64,000 nucleotides of DNA from Nitrobacter sp035546855 (lineage in GTDB: Bacteria > Pseudomonadota > Alphaproteobacteria > Rhizobiales > Xanthobacteraceae): NCBI GenBank assembly GCA_035546855.1, contig DASZVY010000054.1:26958-90957 (forward strand), given 5' to 3'. The notes under the pieces were generated by a model. It searched no databases and was not told where the DNA came from. It saw nothing but the letters and a program-made list of their open reading frames with translations. Every line of letters begins with the position of its first letter. Positions within the stretch are counted from its first letter, which is position 1. This document shows positions 59,786 through 64,000 of the stretch, one piece after another. The translations under genes were made by a program, and so were the position numbers.

Positions 59786-60151
59786 TTATGCACGACGGTC
59801 CGTGACGGGCGGACGTATCCGCGCATTCTGCGCGGCGTCGAGCGCGCGGAAATAGGCGCGGCGGCGCAGCGCGGCCTCGTCGGGAAACTGCCGCAGCACA
59901 AGACTCGTGCGGTTGTCTACGACCTGGTAGACAATCGAGCCGGCATCGCGGTCGACGAAGACCTGATGGGAGAGCGTGTCGCCGGTGCCGGGTGCATCGT
60001 TGCGGACGCGCACGTCCGTGTCGGTTGCCGTTACGCTCTGCTCCGGTGGAAGTTGAGTCGGGACGGCGTCGTTCGCGGCGCCGCTCGCCGTCTGAACGAC
60101 AGAAGCCGCCACCGGCGCTCCCACCGGTTTGACGCTGAAATCCGTACTCAT
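59786..60151 (-). CDS. FlaG-like flagellar protein
   Basis: A 121-aa protein. About 60 N-terminal residues are Ala/Thr/Val-rich and disordered-looking, and a compact part follows: HQVFVDRDAGSIVYQVVDNR then LVLRQFPDEAALRR. This matches the FlaG pattern of a strand, a turn and a strand ending in RQ.P.E. FlaG affects filament length in other bacteria. It converges on the unknown small protein with 28 bp between stops. The call is by motif resemblance, so moderate. Confidence 0.68.
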   Translation of the reverse strand: MSTDFSVKPVGAPVAASVVQTASGAANDAVPTQLPPEQSVTATDTDVRVRNDAPGTGDTLSHQVFVDRDAGSIVYQVVDNRTSLVLRQFPDEAALRRRAYFRALDAAQNARIRPPVTDRRA

Positions 60152-60435
60152 GGTCGCCTCCAGGCTCCCTTCGAGTCAAATCCCAACCACCTCCGATCGG
60201 CAAGCATGGCGCAGGCGCCTCAACGTTGCGTTAGAAAACGTATTCAATCCTGTGTTGAGATAAATGCCGCAATTTGATTTGAATGCGCGCCGCGCCCGCG
60301 TGGATCGTCGCCGCAAATGCACGCGCAAAACCGGCCGCGCGAAGGACGCGCGCCGGTCGAGAATCCCGCTTCGCGAATGATGATTTCGAATGCGCGAGAG
60401 CGCATCGGGTTAAACGACGCTTCGATTGGTCTCGA

Positions 60436-60927
60436 TCAGAGCGAGCGGCTCACCGCGATCGGCGTCATGTGCTGGCGTGCGGGCGCCGCGCGTTGGCCGG
60501 AGGCCGTATAGGCTTGGGGCATGTTACGCCGCTGCACTTCGGCATTCACGCCGCGAATGATGCCTTCGGAGACGGTGTGCGCCGTGGCGAGCACAGTCAG
60601 GTTGACCTGAAGCATGGCGCGAAACGCATCATGATGCCGATGCAGGGCCGCGAGCAGTTCAGGCGCCGCCTGCGTCATGTATGCCTGGCTGGCCTTGAAA
60701 TGCGTGATGGCGCTGACGTAGCGGCGCGACAACTCGGTCTTCTTTGGTTCGAGCGCCATGCCGTCGCGGATCTTGCCGGCGCGAACCAGTTCGGTTTCAA
60801 GTTCGATGACGGCGAGCAACGCGTTCATCGTCTCCATCATGCCGTCGGCGAGCTTGCGTGCCTCCGCCGGGGTTGACGCGGGCGGAAGAGGCGCGGGAAC
60901 CGGCCGGGCTTGCGATGGCATTGTCAT
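60436..60927 (-). CDS. FlgN-like flagellar export chaperone
   Basis: A 163-aa mostly helical cytoplasmic protein. After a Pro-rich start it has two long helices, EARKLADGMMETMNALLAVI and ELVRAGKIRDGMALEPKKTE, the pattern of FlgN-type chaperones that hold FlgK and FlgL before export. Its ATG overlaps the flgJ stop by ATGA, so the two are co-translated. The ATG at 60927 is followed by another at 60921. FlgN sequences are weakly conserved, so the call rests on helices and operon position. Confidence 0.66.
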   Translation of the reverse strand: MTMPSQARPVPAPLPPASTPAEARKLADGMMETMNALLAVIELETELVRAGKIRDGMALEPKKTELSRRYVSAITHFKASQAYMTQAAPELLAALHRHHDAFRAMLQVNLTVLATAHTVSEGIIRGVNAEVQRRNMPQAYTASGQRAAPARQHMTPIAVSRSL

Positions 60928-61331
60928 TGTTGCGTCGCCTTTGTCTGGGTGGTTGGCGCGGTCTGGCCTGCCTGCTGCATGATCAGCGTGCGGAACACCG
61001 CGTCGGAGACGCCGACGCCACCCGCCTGCGCGAACGATTTCGAATACTGTTCGGTGAGCATGGAGCGCCACACGCCGGTGCCGGGCGTGTCGCCGAACGG
61101 CCCTTCGCCCTTGAGGCCGCTGGTCATCTGCGAAAACATCGAATTCAGGAACATCGCCTCGAAGTTGGTCGCGGTCTGCTTGTCCCTGGCCGCTGTTTCG
61201 GGCGAGACCTTCTGCAGCGCGGCTTCGAGTTGCGGGTCGGGACGGCCGTTGAGCATCGGCATCATCGTCTTGCGCGGCATGCTGGCGGCATAGGCGTTGC
61301 CGATCAGGCTGCTGGCGGTCTGGACCTGCAT
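60924..61331 (-). CDS. flgJ: Rod-binding protein, FlgJ N-terminal-domain type
   Basis: A 135-aa protein matching the N-terminal rod-binding domain of FlgJ: ATNFEAMFLNSMFSQMTSGL and VWRSMLTEQYSKSFAQAGGVG. The C-terminal muramidase domain of enterobacterial FlgJ is absent, as is usual in alphaproteobacteria. It caps rod assembly in the periplasm. Its ATG overlaps the flgI stop by one base, and its stop overlaps the flgN-like start, giving a tight flgI-flgJ-flgN operon. Confidence 0.9.
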   Translation of the reverse strand: MQVQTASSLIGNAYAASMPRKTMMPMLNGRPDPQLEAALQKVSPETAARDKQTATNFEAMFLNSMFSQMTSGLKGEGPFGDTPGTGVWRSMLTEQYSKSFAQAGGVGVSDAVFRTLIMQQAGQTAPTTQTKATQQ

Positions 61332-62452
61332 CACATCACCTCGATGTCGGCTTCGATGGCGCCGGCCGCCTTGATCGCCTGCAGAATGCCGATCAGATCG
61401 CGCGGCCCGATGCCGAGGCCATTGAGGCCGTCCACGAGTTGCTGCAGCGAGACGCCGTTCTTGACAAGGGCGAGCTTCTTGCCGTCCTCGCTGACGCCGA
61501 CGGCCGTGCGGGGGGTCACCACGGTGCGGCCGCGCGACAGCGGGTTGGGTTGGCTCACCTGCGGACTTTCCGAAATCGTCACGGTGAGATTGCCCTGCGC
61601 CACCGCAACAGTCGCGACGCGGACGTCGCGGCCCATCACGATGATGCCGGATCGTTCGTCGATGACGATCTTGGCGGCGTTGTCGGGCTCGACCTGCAAC
61701 TGCTCGATGTCGGTCAGGAGCGCGACGACGTTGCCCTTGAATTCGGCGGGAATCGACAACTGAACGGTGGAGGGGTCGATCGGCTCGGCCGTTTTGGTGC
61801 CGAGGTAGTCGTTGATGGCGGCGGCGATGCGCTTGGCGGTGGTGAAGTCGGCGTTGCGCAGCGCCAGCCGCACATTGGGCAGGCGGTTCAGCGCGAACTC
61901 GATCTCGCGCTCGATAATGGCACCGTTGGCGATGCGGCCTACGGTCGGCACGCCGCGCACGATTTTCGCGGCGGCGCCCTCGGCCTCGAAGCCGGAGATC
62001 GCGAGCGAGCCCTGCGCCACCGCGTAGACGTTGCCGTCGGCGCCGAGCAGGGGGGTGACGAGCAGCGTGCCGCCCTGCAGGTTCTTGGCGTCGCCCATCG
62101 CCGAGACCGACACGTCGATCTTGGTGCCGGGGGCGGCGAAGGCGGGCAGGCTGGCCGTCACCATCACGGCGGCGACATCCTTGGTCTGCATCACCTGGCC
62201 GCGGCTGTTGACGCCCAGCCGTTCCAGCATGGTCTGGATGCTCTGCTGGGTGAAGGGCGCGTTCTTCAGGCTGTCGCCGGTGCCGTTCAGGCCCACCACC
62301 AGGCCATAGCCGACCAGCATATTGTCGCGGATGCCCTGGACCTCGACCAGGTCCTTCACCCGGGAGAAGGCGAGCACCGGCGCGGGCGCGGCCGTCAGGG
62401 CGGCTCCCAGGATCAGGGCGGCAAGACGAAGATAATAAGGTGCGCGGCGCAT
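61331..62452 (-). CDS. flgI: Flagellar P-ring protein FlgI
   Basis: A 373-aa periplasmic protein of the flagellar P ring in peptidoglycan. The signal peptide (1-28) ends APAPVLAFS, and the mature protein begins with FSRVKDLVEVQGIRDNMLVG, then GYGLVVGLNGTGD, LQGGTLLVTPLLGADGNVYA and the C-terminal GLNGLGIGPRDLIGILQAIK. Length is standard. The 5' third is strongly CTG/GCC/ACC-biased, unlike the 3' part, and its N-terminal wording differs from what I recall of Bradyrhizobium FlgI. See findings for a possible junction. A sigma-54-like site lies upstream. Confidence 0.93.
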   Translation of the reverse strand: MRRAPYYLRLAALILGAALTAAPAPVLAFSRVKDLVEVQGIRDNMLVGYGLVVGLNGTGDSLKNAPFTQQSIQTMLERLGVNSRGQVMQTKDVAAVMVTASLPAFAAPGTKIDVSVSAMGDAKNLQGGTLLVTPLLGADGNVYAVAQGSLAISGFEAEGAAAKIVRGVPTVGRIANGAIIEREIEFALNRLPNVRLALRNADFTTAKRIAAAINDYLGTKTAEPIDPSTVQLSIPAEFKGNVVALLTDIEQLQVEPDNAAKIVIDERSGIIVMGRDVRVATVAVAQGNLTVTISESPQVSQPNPLSRGRTVVTPRTAVGVSEDGKKLALVKNGVSLQQLVDGLNGLGIGPRDLIGILQAIKAAGAIEADIEVM

Positions 62453-62484
62453 TCGGCTTCTGCCTTTGTGTTCGCGCGTGTCCT

Positions 62485-62501
62485 TGCCAATTCCGTGCCG
62501 G
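62485..62501 (-). promoter_or_regulatory. Possible sigma-54 promoter of flgI-flgJ-flgN
   Basis: On the minus strand CCGGCACG-GAAT-TGGCA has GG and GC separated by ten bases, with two mismatches to the sigma-54 consensus. The GC element is 33 bp from the flgI ATG. Plausible for a P-ring gene but weaker than the flgE promoter. Confidence 0.45.
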
Positions 62502-62588
62502 ACCGGTCCGCAGAATATCCCTGCACAATCAATACGTTGAACAGTGTTCGGTGTGCTGCCCCAAGGCCCTCGGCAAGCTTTGCCGGGC

Positions 62589-63893
62589 CTAAATGACCTG
62601 GACGGCAGGCTTTGGCGCCCGCATCCCAAGGCACAGCAGCGCCGCCGCCACCGCCACAAACCCGGCCACCACGAAGGACTCCAGATAGCTGCCGGTGGCG
62701 GTGCGCGAGGCGCCCGCGAAGAAGGCGGCCGTGGCGGCGCCGACCTGGTGGCTGGCCGAGATCCAGCCGAACAGGATGGGCGCCTTCTTCAACCCGAACA
62801 CCCGGTTGGCGATGGCGACGGTGGGCGGCACGGTGGCGATCCAGTCCAGGCCATAGAAGACCGCGAACAGCGACAGGCCGAAAAACGTGAAGTTGGCGAA
62901 GGGCAGATAGATCAGCGACAGCCCGCGCAATCCATAATAGGCGAACAGCAGCTTGCGCGGATCGAAGCGGTCGGTGAGCCAGCCCGACGCCGTGGTGCCC
63001 ACCAGGTCGAACAGTCCCATGATGGCCAGGAGGCCGCCCGCCGCCACCGCGTCCAGCCCATGATCGTGGCACAAGGCGATCATATGGGTGCCCACCAGCC
63101 CATTGGTGGTGAAGCCGCAGACGAAAAAGGTCAGCGACAGGAACCAGAAATCGCGGCTGTGCAAACCCTCGCCCAGGGCGGAGAAGGCGGCCTTCAGCGG
63201 ATTGCCCGCCATACGGCTTTCGGGCGGATGGCTGGGATCGGCGCCATAGGGCACGGCGCCGATATCGGCGGGCCATTCCGGCAGCAGGAACCAGACCAGC
63301 GGCACCAGCGCGGCAAGCGCCACCGCCACGCATTCCACCACCGGCTTCCAGCCGTCCGATTGCGCAATGGCCGACAGGCCGGGAATGAAGACCAGCGTGC
63401 CGGTGGAGGTCGAAGCCGCGAACAGCCCCATCACCAGGCCGCGCCGCTTCACAAACCAGCGGTTGACGATGGTGGCCGACAGCACATTGGTGACGCAGCC
63501 CGAGCCGATGCCCGATACCACGCCCCAGGTGGCGACCAGGTGCCAGGGCTCTTTCATGAACAGGCTGGCCACCGACGACAGGCTCATCATCGCCAGCGCC
63601 GTCATCACCGTGGCGCGCACGCCGAAGCGCTGCATCGCCGCCGCCGCGAAGGGCCCGGTCAGGCCGAACAGGAAGATGCCGGTCGCCGCCGCGAAGCTGA
63701 TCGTGCCGCGCGACCAGTGGAAGGCGGCGCCCCAGGGCACCATCAGCACCCCAGGCGTCGAGCGCAGGCCCGCCGCCGCCAGCAGCGCGGTGAAGATGAT
63801 GCCCACCACGGCCAGGGCGTAGTGGCGACCGAAAACGGTTCTTGCCGGCAAGATGCGTCCCCTTCGTGGCCTTATACCATGGCCCGTCAGCAC
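62589..63893 (-). CDS. MFS transporter, monocarboxylate/oxalate-formate antiporter-like
   Basis: A 434-aa major facilitator of about twelve helices. GVLMVPWGAAFHWSRGTISF, the loop NRWFVKRRGLVMGLFAAST and GWLTDRFDPRKLLFAYYG match the OxlT/MCT-like group that moves small carboxylates. The first possible start is GTG at 63893; the N-terminal ~25 residues are Arg-rich, so a later start is possible. Codon use is strongly CTG/GCC/ACC-biased, unlike most genes in the window. It is not a flagellar gene. Substrate unknown. Confidence 0.85.
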   Translation of the reverse strand: MLTGHGIRPRRGRILPARTVFGRHYALAVVGIIFTALLAAAGLRSTPGVLMVPWGAAFHWSRGTISFAAATGIFLFGLTGPFAAAAMQRFGVRATVMTALAMMSLSSVASLFMKEPWHLVATWGVVSGIGSGCVTNVLSATIVNRWFVKRRGLVMGLFAASTSTGTLVFIPGLSAIAQSDGWKPVVECVAVALAALVPLVWFLLPEWPADIGAVPYGADPSHPPESRMAGNPLKAAFSALGEGLHSRDFWFLSLTFFVCGFTTNGLVGTHMIALCHDHGLDAVAAGGLLAIMGLFDLVGTTASGWLTDRFDPRKLLFAYYGLRGLSLIYLPFANFTFFGLSLFAVFYGLDWIATVPPTVAIANRVFGLKKAPILFGWISASHQVGAATAAFFAGASRTATGSYLESFVVAGFVAVAAALLCLGMRAPKPAVQVI

Positions 63894-63937
63894 CCAGGCT
63901 TGCGCCTTTCGCAGGCCTGCGCCTATTTTCGCCGCCC

Positions 63938-64000
63938 ATGAAGAATGCCTTCCTGGTCTGGGACGACGCCTTCAGCGCGGGCGAACTCGACGCCATCATC
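63938..64000 (+). CDS. Start of a gene cut by the right edge, possibly 2OG-Fe(II) oxygenase
   Basis: Only the first 21 codons are present: MKNAFLVWDDAFSAGELDAI and one more residue. The run of WDDAFSAGELDAI resembles the N-terminus of prolyl-4-hydroxylase-like 2-oxoglutarate/iron oxygenases, but 21 residues cannot prove it. It is divergent from the MFS gene with 44 bp between starts. Confidence 0.45.
   Translation, partial: MKNAFLVWDDAFSAGELDAII

Overview
This 64 kb window reads as chromosome of an alphaproteobacterium of the Rhizobiales, most likely the Bradyrhizobiaceae/Nitrobacteraceae (Rhodopseudomonas/Bradyrhizobium-like). The evidence is high GC with GCG/GCC-rich codons, FlaF/FlbT-type flagellin control, a TrxR-like ferredoxin-NADP reductase next to an adrenodoxin-type ferredoxin, a Rhodobacter-type PmtA, a very long GPR/RgsE-like coiled-coil protein, and an inverted repeat of the kind scattered through these genomes. 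No rRNA, tRNA, CRISPR array or complete insertion sequence was seen.

Layout. 0-8 kb is envelope polysaccharide and lipid A sugar metabolism: a WbpM/CapD-like enzyme cut by the left edge, a WecA/WbpL-like transferase, a flippase-like membrane protein, a UDP-glucuronate 4-epimerase, a GDP-mannose pyrophosphorylase/PMI, and an oxidoreductase-aminotransferase pair that looks like GnnA/GnnB (2,3-diaminoglucose for lipid A). MurJ follows. 9.7-13.8 kb holds an orphan form-II CO-dehydrogenase-like large subunit with two c-type cytochromes. 14-18 kb holds thiD and a lipid-remodelling group: pmtA, then plcP-agt behind a perfect Pho box. 18-25 kb has a deaminase, a transporter, a dipeptide epimerase and an mlaEFD lipid transporter. 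25-30 kb is one 1,706-aa coiled-coil protein, divergent from an Hpt protein across a region with a CtrA-type site. 31-43 kb is mixed housekeeping: ferredoxin and reductase, thioesterase, solute-binding protein, SGNH hydrolase, a second flippase-like protein, YdcF, UspA, SixA, DadA-like oxidoreductase and MsrB.

43.8-44.5 kb is a small transferred island. A broken brnT and an intact brnA sit between near-perfect 17-bp direct repeats exactly 600 bp apart. 44.7-62.5 kb is a flagellar locus: flgE behind a consensus sigma-54 promoter, flgK, flgL, a three-gene operon of unknown purpose (glycosyltransferase, ATP-grasp ligase, PLP decarboxylase), flbT, two large flagellins, flaF, an unknown small protein, flaG-like, then flgI-flgJ-flgN on the other strand. 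FlgE and FlgL carry extra modules, and the flagellins share a nearly identical 3' end that suggests gene conversion.

The last ~2 kb (5' part of flgI, an MFS transporter and the start of an oxygenase-like gene) has a different codon style. Either transferred DNA or an assembly join within flgI is possible.
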